Positions 8,058-15,679 of a stretch of 41,041 nucleotides of DNA are shown here, one piece after another. Source of the stretch: Sarcina sp. DSM 11001. Lineage in GTDB: Bacteria > Bacillota > Clostridia > Lachnospirales > Lachnospiraceae. The stretch is from NCBI RefSeq assembly GCF_900101015.1, contig NZ_FNFZ01000032.1:1-41041 (forward strand), given 5' to 3'. A program made the position numbers and the translations under genes. The notes under the pieces were generated by a model that was not told where the DNA came from, ran no database searches, and saw nothing but the letters and a program-made list of their open reading frames with translations. Positions within the stretch are counted from its first letter, which is position 1. Every line of letters begins with the position of its first letter.

Positions 8058-8240
8058 GATGAAGCGAGTTCCCCTTTTGAGCGTGTATTCCGCGACTGAA
8101 GTCACGGTCACTACGCGATGAAGCAAGTCTCCCTTTTTGCGCGTGTATTCCGCGACTGAAGTCACGGTCACTACGCGATGAAGCAAGTCTCCCTTTTTGC
8201 GCGCGTATTCCGCGACTGAAGTCACGGTCACTACGCGATG
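8058..8240. repeat. 60-bp tandem repeat, three copies (family A)
   Basis: Three head-to-tail copies of a unit beginning GATGAAGCAAGTCTCCC and containing GCGCGTGTATTCC plus the imperfect palindrome GCGACTGAAGTCACGG. Copies two and three differ at one base; the first is 59 bases and more diverged. Single related copies occur at 9867-9934 and, inverted, at 16899-16970. Short frames through the array are not genes. Confidence 0.9.
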
Positions 8241-8280
8241 AAAATTAAAGGCAGTGCAGAGCCGACCGGCCCGCACTGCC
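8241..8280 (-). terminator. intrinsic terminator downstream of the sugar-ABC ATPase gene
   Basis: On the minus strand GGCAGTGC pairs with GCACTGCC and is followed by TTTAATTTT. It lies about 110 bases after the stop codon at 8389 and directly abuts the 60-bp repeat array. Confidence 0.85.
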
Positions 8281-8388
8281 TAATAGTACATTTTTAATGC
8301 TCCTGGCGCAAGTTTGAATCCTTTACAGTGCAACTGCAAAAAAGATATTGGTCCTGCGGTAATTCTTTAAGTGAGTAGAAAGCAGTTA

Positions 8389-9498
8389 TCAGTTTGCGAT
8401 GACCAGCTCGGTCTCTTTATCAAAGATATGGATCTTCTTGGTATCAAAGGTAAATGTCATATCCTTGCCGGGACGGATCTTTGTTTCAGGCTCAACACGT
8501 GCGGTCACGGCATTGCCGACAACATCGAAATACAGGAAGACTTCTGCGCCGAGAAGTTCGTAGACGTTGCAGGTCGCGTTGAACTTGTACGCAGCCTTCT
8601 CCAGAGCCTCGGGGGATGCCAGGATATCCTCGGGACGGATGCCCAGGATGACAGTCTTGCCGTTGTAATTGCCGTCGATGACCGGTTTTGCCTTGTCGGC
8701 GGGAAGCTCAATGCTCTGGCCGTCGAGTTCAAGGTAAGCCTTGCCGCCGGCAACCTTCGCGCTCGCATCCAGGAAGTTCATCTGAGGTGATCCCATGAAT
8801 CCTGCGACGAAGAGGTTGCAGGGATTGTCATAGAGGTTCTGCGGGGAGTCGATCTGCTGGACAACGCCGTCCTTCATGACGACGATCCTGGTGCCCAGTG
8901 TCATGGCTTCTGTCTGGTCATGGGTGACGTAGATGATCGTGGTGCCCAGTCTCTGGTGGAGTTTGGCGATCTCGGTTCTCATCTGGACACGGAGCTTGGC
9001 ATCCAGGTTGGACAGAGGCTCGTCCATGAGGAAGACCTTGGGGCTTCTGACGATGGCACGGCCCATGGCGACACGCTGTCTCTGACCGCCGGAAAGTGCC
9101 TTCGGCTTACGGTCAAGCAGATGGGACAGGTCGAGGATCTTGGCTGCTTCCCTGACTGCCTTGTCGATCTCATCCTTCGGAACCTTGCGGAGCTTCAGAC
9201 CGAATGCCATGTTGTCATAGACAGACATATGGGGATACAGAGCATAGTTCTGGAAAACCATGGCGATATCTCTGTCTTTGGGCTCTACATCATTCATGCG
9301 TTTGCCATCGATCAGGAAATCGCCGGAAGAGATATCTTCAAGACCTGCGATCATACGAAGCGTTGTGGATTTGCCGCAGCCGGAAGGACCGACGAAGATG
9401 ATGAATTCTTTGTCAGCGATTTCCATATTGAAATCCTTGACTGCATGGAAACCATTGGGATATTTCTTGTTTACATTCTTAAGCGATAAGCTGGCCAT
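8389..9498 (-). CDS. ugpC: multi-sugar ABC transporter ATP-binding protein (MsmK/MsmX/UgpC/MalK family)
   Basis: A 369-residue ATPase that serves carbohydrate ABC importers. Walker A is GPSGCGKST (residues 37-45), the Q-loop is VFQNYALYPHMSVYDN, the signature LSGGQRQRVAMGRA, Walker B VFLMDEPLSNLD, and the switch His lies in YVTHDQTEA. The C-terminal ~130 residues form the MalK-type TOBE/regulatory domain, with the hallmark ILGIRPEDI. No permease or binding-protein genes adjoin it. This fits the Firmicute pattern of one orphan ATPase shared by several sugar transporters. The start ATG has an AGAGGAGGAACAG site. It is bounded by terminators on both sides, so it is probably monocistronic. Confidence 0.95.
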   Translation of the reverse strand: MASLSLKNVNKKYPNGFHAVKDFNMEIADKEFIIFVGPSGCGKSTTLRMIAGLEDISSGDFLIDGKRMNDVEPKDRDIAMVFQNYALYPHMSVYDNMAFGLKLRKVPKDEIDKAVREAAKILDLSHLLDRKPKALSGGQRQRVAMGRAIVRSPKVFLMDEPLSNLDAKLRVQMRTEIAKLHQRLGTTIIYVTHDQTEAMTLGTRIVVMKDGVVQQIDSPQNLYDNPCNLFVAGFMGSPQMNFLDASAKVAGGKAYLELDGQSIELPADKAKPVIDGNYNGKTVILGIRPEDILASPEALEKAAYKFNATCNVYELLGAEVFLYFDVVGNAVTARVEPETKIRPGKDMTFTFDTKKIHIFDKETELVIAN

Positions 9499-9671
9499 TC
9501 TGTTCCTCCTCTTTCATACTCCTGTTTCTGGTGTTATTTTTTTTATCTTTGCTTCCCTTCCGGCACGGTCTCAGACGCTTCTCCCGGTCTGAACCCTCTG
9601 CCGGTCATGTGTAATGTATGTATAAAAAAGTATAAAGGAACAAAGGCTCTCCCGCCATGGCACGTCTCCAC

Positions 9672-9697
9672 AAAAAAAAAGAGCGATTTCCGGCTCT
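9672..9697 (-). terminator. intrinsic terminator upstream of the sugar-ABC ATPase gene
   Basis: The minus strand has AGAGC / GCTCT arms around an 8-base loop followed by nine T. It would stop transcription arriving from the secreted-protein genes to the right. Confidence 0.8.
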
Positions 9698-9709
9698 CCT
9701 GTAGACAGA

Positions 9710-9742
9710 ACAAAATGACGGTCTGTCAGGACCGTCATTTTG
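9710..9742. terminator. perfect inverted repeat, probable bidirectional terminator
   Basis: AAAATGACGGTC and GACCGTCATTTT are perfect arms around TGTCAG. The A and T tails on both sides allow termination in either direction. Together with the next hairpin it closes the transcript of the 9948-10661 gene. Confidence 0.75.
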
Positions 9743-9866
9743 CATAGCTTTTTATTTAATTTTCGTCATTCTGTCAAACTCCTGCATACGAAACGTATAC
9801 GAGGGATGGATCCGAAAAACTGCAGAATAATGATGACAAATGAAAAGTCCCTGATCCCGGGAATTT

Positions 9867-9934
9867 CAAGCAAGCTTCCCTTTTTGCGCGAGTATCCCAC
9901 GACTGAAGTCGCGGGTATTGGGCGATGAAGAATA
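9867..9934 (+). repeat. single copy of the 60-bp dispersed repeat (family A)
   Basis: Contains CAAGCAAGCTTCCCTTTTTGCGCG, the palindrome CCACGACTGAAGTCGCGGG and the end GGCGATGAAGAATAAA, matching the tandem copies at 8058-8240. It lies directly after the stop of the secreted-protein gene at 9948. The palindrome is better preserved here. Confidence 0.85.
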
Positions 9935-9947
9935 AATCTTCAGATTC

Positions 9948-10661
9948 TCAATACCTGTAGAACCAGAAATAACCGGAATAGTAGGTGCTGCTGGGCATCG
10001 GAACAGTGCAGAAGACGCCGTTGCGTTTACGCCTGGTGACAAGCCTGAAATAATAATTTGTATAGGTCTTCAGCTTTCCGCCCGCATATTTGCTGATCAC
10101 TGCCGTGTTTGCAGTCGCCTTTGCCGCTGTGGACTGATTCCATCTCCAGGATGACCTGGGATTTGTCGTAAGGAAAACATTGTATCCGTCACTGCCGTAG
10201 ATGACATTCCATCTCAGGCGCTCTTTGGGACTCGAGGCTGTTGAGCTCACAAGGCTTCCGCTGATGGAGGACGGCGAAGGCGTGATAAACGCGATATTGG
10301 ACCAGGGGCCATAGGACCTCTTGCCCCTTACCCATCTGAATGCCCTGACCTTTACCATGGAAACATGGTTGTTGGGAGCATTAGAGACATATACGCCATA
10401 GGAATTAGAAGCGTGATAAGAATATTTCGCATGACTTCCGTCAGTCCAGCTCCAGACTGTCTGATATCCATCGGCACCGGATACCTGGTTCCAATAGATA
10501 TAGCAGTTTGTGAAGCTCGTACCCCAGCTGACAAATCTGCAGTTGCGCGGGGTGCCGATAGCTGCTTCCGCATTTGTGACAGAGAAAGTGCCTGCAAGAA
10601 GCATCGCTGCGATCGCAGCCGCGACAAAACGTGCAATAAAACCTGACCTGTTTTTCTTCAT
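9948..10661 (-). CDS. secreted protein with two fibronectin III-like modules, paralogue 1
   Basis: A 237-residue precursor with a signal peptide (MKKNRSGFIARFVAAAIAAMLLAGTF..., likely cut after NAEAA at about 33). Two beta-rich, Tyr/Trp-rich modules of about 95 residues follow (about 38-130 and 135-235). Each has the Fn3-like pattern WNQVSGADGYQ or WNVIYGSDGYN followed by a tyrosine-rich return strand. The Fn3 assignment is a structural guess from this pattern. No anchor motif is visible, so it is probably released or held non-covalently. The start at 10661 is preferred over a longer frame because GGGGGAAACC precedes it and the signal peptide starts there. Its right-hand neighbour is a same-length paralogue. 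The substrate or partner is unknown. Confidence 0.8.
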   Translation of the reverse strand: MKKNRSGFIARFVAAAIAAMLLAGTFSVTNAEAAIGTPRNCRFVSWGTSFTNCYIYWNQVSGADGYQTVWSWTDGSHAKYSYHASNSYGVYVSNAPNNHVSMVKVRAFRWVRGKRSYGPWSNIAFITPSPSSISGSLVSSTASSPKERLRWNVIYGSDGYNVFLTTNPRSSWRWNQSTAAKATANTAVISKYAGGKLKTYTNYYFRLVTRRKRNGVFCTVPMPSSTYYSGYFWFYRY

Positions 10662-10706
10662 GGTTTCCCCCTTTAAAAATGTTGAGTAGAACAATTATCG
10701 CGTATA

Positions 10707-10735
10707 TTATTACACATTCCGGTCATCATATTCAA
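10707..10735 (-). promoter_or_regulatory. promoter of secreted paralogue 1
   Basis: The minus strand has TTGAAT, 17 bases, TAATAA. The surrounding AACTTGAA...ATATACG resembles the region before paralogue 2, suggesting the promoter was duplicated with the gene. Confidence 0.6.
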
Positions 10736-10745
10736 GTTAGAATGT

Positions 10746-10784
10746 AAACGGGCGGGAAACTCTCTGCAGAAATGCCGCCCGTTT
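10746..10784 (-). terminator. hairpin terminator between the two paralogues
   Basis: AAACGGGCGG and CCGCCCGTTT pair around an ~19-base loop. It sits after the stop of paralogue 2 (10874) and before the promoter of paralogue 1, separating the two transcripts. Confidence 0.7.
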
Positions 10785-10873
10785 CTGTTCTTTCCGTATC
10801 ATATCAGAATCTGATGCGGGAAAATGGATCCGATCATAATGGCTGATATAATTAAATTAGTGAATTCGTATCA

Positions 10874-11587
10874 TTATTTATAGAAATTGAACCATCCAGA
10901 ATAATAGCTGTTGCTGGGCATCGGCACAGTGCAGAAAACACCGTTGCGGCGGCGTCTGGTGACGATTTTGAAGTAATACCTGGTATAGAGTTTCAGCCTG
11001 CCTCCGGAATATTTACTGATCACTGCTGAATTTGCAGTCGCCTTTGCCGCTGTGGACTGATTCCATCTCCATGTCCCATGGGGATTGGTCGTCACGAAAA
11101 TGTTATATCCGTCACTTCCGTAAATTGTGTTCCATTTCAGTCTCGCTTCAGGATGTTTAGCCGTCGCGCTCACAATTCCTACCTTGATCGAAACCGGTGA
11201 AGGAGTGATAAAGGCAAGGTTGGACCATGAGCTGTAGACCTTTCCGCCGGCGAGCCAAAGAAATGATCTGACCTTGATCATGTAGACATGGTCTCTGGCT
11301 GGTAACTTGAAACGCGCACCGACAACATCATAATTGAAGGAAGAATACTGAGCCTTTGTTCCGTTCGTCAGGCTCAGGCATGTCTGATATCCATCACAGT
11401 CTTTTACAGGATTCCATCGAATGTCAAAGGATGAAAAATCGGATGAGCCCCAGCGGACAAACCTGCAGTTGGCGGGAATTCTGCTCGCCGCTTCCGCATT
11501 TGTTACAGAAAATGTGCCCACAAAAAGCATCGCTGCAATCGCAGCGGCAACCAAGCGGAACAAGAATCCGAATCTTCTGTTTTTCAT
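10874..11587 (-). CDS. secreted protein with two fibronectin III-like modules, paralogue 2
   Basis: Another 237-residue precursor, the same length as the neighbour at 9948-10661 and clearly homologous throughout. It shares the leader VAAAIAAMLFVGTFSVTNAEAA, the block NQSTAAKATAN.AVISKY and the end RRNGVFCTVPMPS. The second module is much better conserved between the two than the first, where residues about 50-100 have diverged. That suggests the first module is the variable recognition part. The ATG at 11587 is preceded by AGGAGGGGA. No membrane anchor or sorting signal is present. Function unknown; a secreted binding protein is the most that can be inferred. Confidence 0.8.
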   Translation of the reverse strand: MKNRRFGFLFRLVAAAIAAMLFVGTFSVTNAEAASRIPANCRFVRWGSSDFSSFDIRWNPVKDCDGYQTCLSLTNGTKAQYSSFNYDVVGARFKLPARDHVYMIKVRSFLWLAGGKVYSSWSNLAFITPSPVSIKVGIVSATAKHPEARLKWNTIYGSDGYNIFVTTNPHGTWRWNQSTAAKATANSAVISKYSGGRLKLYTRYYFKIVTRRRRNGVFCTVPMPSNSYYSGWFNFYK

Positions 11588-11641
11588 AAAATCCCCTCCT
11601 AAATTTAATGTATTCTGAAAACAAACGGATCCATTGCATAT

Positions 11642-11671
11642 ATTGTAACACTATATCATTCCATTGTTCAA
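11642..11671 (-). promoter_or_regulatory. promoter of secreted paralogue 2
   Basis: The minus strand has TTGAAC, 18 bases, TACAAT, with AACTTGAA shared with the promoter of paralogue 1. The stretch 11672-11798 also holds three TTAACAT-type A/T-rich repeats (around 11722-11758) of unknown role. Confidence 0.6.
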
Positions 11672-11798
11672 GTTACTGCATTAAGCAAATCAGCCGTCAC
11701 CGGTCATCGATTAAAATAATCCGTTAACAAAAAATGTTAAAAAATATGTTAAAAAGATATCCTGATGCCCCGTTGAAAACATTCCCCTGTCTGCGGAT

Positions 11799-12503
11799 TT
11801 AATTCTGATTCCAATGCTTATGTCCCGGAGAGGTCTCAGAGAAATCTGGCGCAGAATCCGGGAAATCCGGGGCTTCCCCTGCCACGTCACACTCAAGTCT
11901 TTTAAAAATGCCATTATAAACCATGGCGCACAGCCACCCAGGGCCGGTCAGTCCAAACAATATGAGCAGCGGCAGCAGAGGTGTGAAGAGATATACCATA
12001 AACGGAAACAAAACTGTCACCACTGCCATGGCCAGCGTCCGCGGAAAATAGGCAGCTGCGATCTTAGCGCTGTTGGCTATCGTACCGGCCACCGTATTAT
12101 GGAATCTCGACAGCAGCGGAAAGACATGCAGATACATCAAAAAAGCATATCCGCCTCCGGCGATCAGCAGAGCCCGGACAACAAAGGGAAGCTGCAGGGT
12201 GGAGCTCCCGCCGCCCCCTGTCAGATAAATATCCAAAAAGAAGATTCCCAGAAACAAAAGAAACAGGATCCAGATTATTGTTGCCTGCAGGAAATTTTCT
12301 TTAAAGGATTTGAAATAGCTTTTCACTATGTAGCCTTCTTCGCGTCTTACCATCTTGAGAAGGACATAGTGCATACCTGTCAAGGCAGCTCCGATCGTGA
12401 TCACCGGCAGACAGCAGACCAGGGTCACCAGATTCAGAATCATCAGATCCGAAATCGTGGAAAGAGCTTCCATAAAACGGCTTTCAGGATTAAATAGTTT
12501 CAT
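11799..12503 (-). CDS. DUF624 (YesL-like) membrane protein
   Basis: A 234-residue integral membrane protein with about five hydrophobic helices (roughly residues 18-45, 72-96, 108-130, 148-180 and 184-205). It has the DUF624 hallmark start NPESRFMEALSTISDLMILNLVTLVCCLPVITIGAA. YesL-type proteins are often near carbohydrate-uptake genes; their function is not known. The C-terminal ~35 residues are polar and Pro/Asp/Ser-rich, longer than usual. Its ATG overlaps the stop of the upstream gene by one base (TAATG), so the two are translationally coupled. Confidence 0.88.
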   Translation of the reverse strand: MKLFNPESRFMEALSTISDLMILNLVTLVCCLPVITIGAALTGMHYVLLKMVRREEGYIVKSYFKSFKENFLQATIIWILFLLFLGIFFLDIYLTGGGGSSTLQLPFVVRALLIAGGGYAFLMYLHVFPLLSRFHNTVAGTIANSAKIAAAYFPRTLAMAVVTVLFPFMVYLFTPLLPLLILFGLTGPGWLCAMVYNGIFKRLECDVAGEAPDFPDSAPDFSETSPGHKHWNQN

Positions 12504-13129
12504 TATTTTTGATCAATCTCCTGTGTGATATTTTCCCTGGCATCATCCACAGCCCGGTCGATCTGTTCCTGGGCTGCTTCCCCGAGTTTTTTCTTTGCCT
12601 GGTCAGCGGCTTTATCAATCTGCTTCTCAGCCTCCTCCTCGAGCTTATTCCTGATCCTGTCGATTTCCCCGGTGCCGCCTCGGGCGCTGTTCTCTGCTGT
12701 GTCCTTCGTTTCGCCCCGTTTCCTGTTTCTGCCGACAAAATCCCGGAAACGCTGCAAGAGCTTTTCCGGTGAGATTCCCAGCTCATCCATAGTCTTTAAA
12801 GCCTCCCGAAGCTTTTCCTTCTCCGCCTCCGGCTCGATATGGATATCCGGAATTTTTATGTTTTCCGGAATCTTCGGCAAACGAATATCGGGAAGACGGG
12901 GGGCGGCATATTCCGGATGTACAGACGGAGCATCGGGGATGTCATTAACTGGCTTTTCAATCGAACGTTGAGGCGCATTGGATTCCGGTTTCATAAACCG
13001 GGTATGGGAAACAACACCCTCCGCCGCAGAGGCGGAAGGTGCTGCATAAATCCTTGCGGGAATCATCATGACAAACAAGCAGAGCACTGTTAATGACAGA
13101 CGGCCTTTCAGCCGATAGCTTTTTTTCAT
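12503..13129 (-). CDS. secreted, Pro- and charge-rich helical protein of unknown function
   Basis: A 208-residue precursor with a signal peptide (basic start, hydrophobic core LSLTVLCLFVMMIPA, likely cut near AAPSASA at 30). The middle part repeats proline-isoleucine steps (LPDIRLPKIPENIKIPDIHI, about 80-100). The last ~100 residues are highly charged and amphipathic helical, with EEEAEKQIDKAADQAKKKLGEAAQEQIDRA repeating in roughly 11-residue turns. I do not recognise a family. The stop overlaps the start of the DUF624 gene, so a joint role at the membrane is plausible but unproven. The ribosome binding site is weak (GAGAGAA). Confidence 0.7.
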   Translation of the reverse strand: MKKSYRLKGRLSLTVLCLFVMMIPARIYAAPSASAAEGVVSHTRFMKPESNAPQRSIEKPVNDIPDAPSVHPEYAAPRLPDIRLPKIPENIKIPDIHIEPEAEKEKLREALKTMDELGISPEKLLQRFRDFVGRNRKRGETKDTAENSARGGTGEIDRIRNKLEEEAEKQIDKAADQAKKKLGEAAQEQIDRAVDDARENITQEIDQK

Positions 13130-13275
13130 GCGCTTATTCTCTCTGATTTTTTATGAAAAGATATTATGAAATATTCTTTCTTTTTTGTTTCCGTGTCTGT
13201 CCGACTTGTCCTGACACCTGATTTCTGTTCTAATCCGGGTGTTGATTTCAGCATTGACAGAAAATCTTCTCTCTC

Positions 13276-13388
13276 AGCCGATCTCGGCGCCGGCGGGAAT
13301 ATCTTTTCCCGCCAGCCAATCTCTGCCCCGGCAGGAATATCTTTTCCCATCAGCCGATCTCGGCGCCGGCGGGAATATCTTTTCCCGC
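13276..13388 (-). repeat. three 38-bp copies of the metG 3' end
   Basis: The last codons of metG (GKDIPAGAEIG plus stop) lie in the first copy of a 38-bp unit that is repeated twice more after the stop codon. Copies one and three are identical over 35 bases. Copy two differs at four third-codon positions that all leave GKDIPAGAEIG unchanged, but it lies in another reading frame relative to metG. From 13130 to 13275 nothing else is recognisable. Confidence 0.85.
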
Positions 13389-15440
13389 TTCGGGAGTCAT
13401 GAGGGCAAGGCTTCCGTCGGGTGCTTCGGCACAGAGGAGCATGCCTTCAGACATGAGGCCTGCGAGCTTGGCGGGCTTGAGGTTGGTGATGACCATGACC
13501 TTTTTGCCTACCATTTCTTCAGGAGTGTAGTATTTACGGATGCCGGAGACGATCTGGCGGACCTCCGCGCCGATCTTCACCTGAGAGCAGAGGAGTTTTT
13601 TGGACTTTTTGACTGCTTCGCAGGCAATGACCTCTCCGACCTGGAACTGGCATTTGGCAAAGTCATCGATCGTAATCTCGGGCTTTTTCTCGATCTCAGG
13701 CACTGCCTCTGCTTCTTTCTCAGCTTCAGAGGAAGCCTGGGCGTCTTTTGCGGCAGTCCCGTTTTCGGCGGCATCAGCAGCGGCTTCAGCAAGGGCTGCG
13801 GCGCGCTGTTTTTCCATGATGACTTCAACCTTCTTCATGACCTCTTTCTGGTCAAGGCGGGCAAAGAGGATCTCCGGCTTATCCGTGACGGTGAAAGTGT
13901 CACCTTCAGCAGTGCCAAAGGAGCCGAGAGTCTCGAAATCGCGGATATGAGTGCCCAGCATCTTTACAGTCTTTTCCGCAGTCGTGGGCATGAAGGGCGC
14001 CAGCAGGGAGACTCCCATGGTGATTCCTTCCACCAGGTTGTAGAGGACTGTGGACAGACGGTCCTTTTTGGCCTCATCGCGGCCCAGGATCCACGGCTCT
14101 GTCTCATCGATATATTTGTTGAGACGCTTAAAGATGGAGAAGATCTCTGTCAGGGCATCCGCCGCGCGCAGCTCATCCATCTTCTTTTCGACTTTTTCAT
14201 AGGCGGAGGTGACAACAGCCTTGAGGTCGGCATCGACAGTCTGCGCCTTTTCGATCTCTTCGGGAGTAAGAAGCCCCGCGACTGATGCCGGAACTGTCCC
14301 GCAATCCTTCACAGTGCCGCCCAGGTACTTGTTGGACATGGCGATCGTGCGGTTGACAAGGTTGCCGAGGGTGTTGGCCAGATCGGAGTTGATCCTCTCC
14401 GCAACAAGCTCCCAGGTGATCACGCCGTCATTCTCATAAGGCATCTCGTGCACGACGAAATAGCGGACAGCGTCAACGCCGAAGATGTCCACGAGATCGT
14501 CCGCGTAGATGACATTGCCCTTGGTCTTGGACATCTTTTCACCGCCCTGCAGCAGCCAGGGGTGGCCGAAGACCTGTTTGGGAAGCGGCACGCCCAGAGC
14601 CATCAGGAAGATAGGCCAGTAGATGGTGTGGAAACGGACGATGTCCTTGCCGATCAGATGAAGGTCGGCGGGCCAGTACTTATCAAAGAGCGGATCACTG
14701 TTGCCGTCGGCATCGTAGCCCAGGCCGGTGATATAGTTGCTCAGCGCATCGAGCCACACATAGACGACGTGCCCGGGCGCAAAATCGACCGGGATGCCCC
14801 AGGAGAAGGAGGAGCGGGAGACGCACAGGTCCTGCAGACCGGGCAACAGGAAGTTGTTCATCATCTCATTCTTGCGGGAAACGGGCTGAATGAACTCGGG
14901 ATGCGTATTGATATGCTCGATCAGGCGGTCCGCATATTTTTTCATACGGAAGAAATAGGCGTCCTCCTGAGCCTGGTGGACAGGATTGCCGCAGACGGGA
15001 CACTTACCCTCTTCCTCGATCTGAGAAGGAGTATAAAAAGCCTCACACTCCTGGCAGTACATACCGCTGTAGTGGCCGAGATAAATGTCACCCTGATCAT
15101 AGAGCTTTTTAAAGATCTTCTGGATCTGACGCTCGTGGTCGGGATCCGTCGTGCGGATAAAACGGTCATAAGACGTATCCATGAGATCCCAGAGCCTCTT
15201 TATCTCAGCCGCGACCTCATCTACAAACTCCTTGGGACTCTTACCCGCGCGGGCAGCCCTGGACTCGATCTTCTGCCCGTGTTCATCCGAACCTGTCATA
15301 AAACGCACATCGAAGCCATCCGCCCTTTTGTATCGCGCGATGCAGTCCGCGAGGACGATCTCATAGCTGTTCCCGATATGGGGCTTGCCGGATGTGTAGG
15401 CGATCGCTGTAGTAATGTAATACTTTCCTTTATTTTGCAT
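13350..15440 (-). CDS. metG: methionine--tRNA ligase with C-terminal tRNA-binding domain
   Basis: A 696-residue class I synthetase that charges tRNA-Met in the cytosol. The HIGH-type motif is PHIGN (residues 20-24), the zinc-binding Cys are C129, C132, C147 and C150, and the KMSKS-type motif is KMSKTKGN (302-309). Residues about 560-590 form an Ala/Glu-rich linker. The last ~105 residues (from ITIDDFAKCQFQVGEVIACE) are the EMAP-II/Trbp111-like tRNA-binding domain that dimerises the enzyme. The start has GGGAGGAAACAGGTT before the ATG. No T-box leader was found upstream. The extreme 3' end is tandemly repeated beyond the stop. Confidence 0.97.
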   Translation of the reverse strand: MQNKGKYYITTAIAYTSGKPHIGNSYEIVLADCIARYKRADGFDVRFMTGSDEHGQKIESRAARAGKSPKEFVDEVAAEIKRLWDLMDTSYDRFIRTTDPDHERQIQKIFKKLYDQGDIYLGHYSGMYCQECEAFYTPSQIEEEGKCPVCGNPVHQAQEDAYFFRMKKYADRLIEHINTHPEFIQPVSRKNEMMNNFLLPGLQDLCVSRSSFSWGIPVDFAPGHVVYVWLDALSNYITGLGYDADGNSDPLFDKYWPADLHLIGKDIVRFHTIYWPIFLMALGVPLPKQVFGHPWLLQGGEKMSKTKGNVIYADDLVDIFGVDAVRYFVVHEMPYENDGVITWELVAERINSDLANTLGNLVNRTIAMSNKYLGGTVKDCGTVPASVAGLLTPEEIEKAQTVDADLKAVVTSAYEKVEKKMDELRAADALTEIFSIFKRLNKYIDETEPWILGRDEAKKDRLSTVLYNLVEGITMGVSLLAPFMPTTAEKTVKMLGTHIRDFETLGSFGTAEGDTFTVTDKPEILFARLDQKEVMKKVEVIMEKQRAAALAEAAADAAENGTAAKDAQASSEAEKEAEAVPEIEKKPEITIDDFAKCQFQVGEVIACEAVKKSKKLLCSQVKIGAEVRQIVSGIRKYYTPEEMVGKKVMVITNLKPAKLAGLMSEGMLLCAEAPDGSLALMTPEAGKDIPAGAEIG

Positions 15441-15584
15441 AACCTGTTTCCTCCCTTTCCAGCCGCCGGACAGATCCTCTCATCCTCCGGACAGCCAGCA
15501 ATTATCCTGTTTTATCTGAAGTGTCACAAGACACGGTACTTCTATACTTATATATAACTTATATATACAATTAAATATACTGTT

Positions 15585-15650
15585 TTACCAGCACAGCACC
15601 TCATGGCCTGTCTCAGTAACAAGCAACTGGATCTCCCACTGTGCGGAGGG
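15585..15650 (-). pseudogene. remnant of a second methionine aminopeptidase 3' end
   Basis: A 66-base segment 95 bases downstream of the matching part of map. It encodes PSAQWEIQLLVTETGHEVLCW and a stop, versus PSAQWEIQVLVTDSGHEVLCW in the real gene. Most of the nucleotide differences are third-position or synonymous, including TAG versus TAA. It keeps the final metal-ligand Glu. No upstream map sequence precedes it, so it is a relic, most likely of a diverged allele. Confidence 0.8.
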
Positions 15651-15679
15651 TGAACACTCCGCACTGGCGAAGGCTGTGT

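Noticed and set aside
8040-8276. A 78-residue repeat protein or a CRISPR array
   Set aside because: The frame only reads through 60-bp tandem units. The copies are directly joined with no unique spacers, so it is neither.
15441-15584. T-box leader for metG
   Set aside because: No specifier stem or TGGNACCGCG-type sequence was found; the region is short and A/T-rich.
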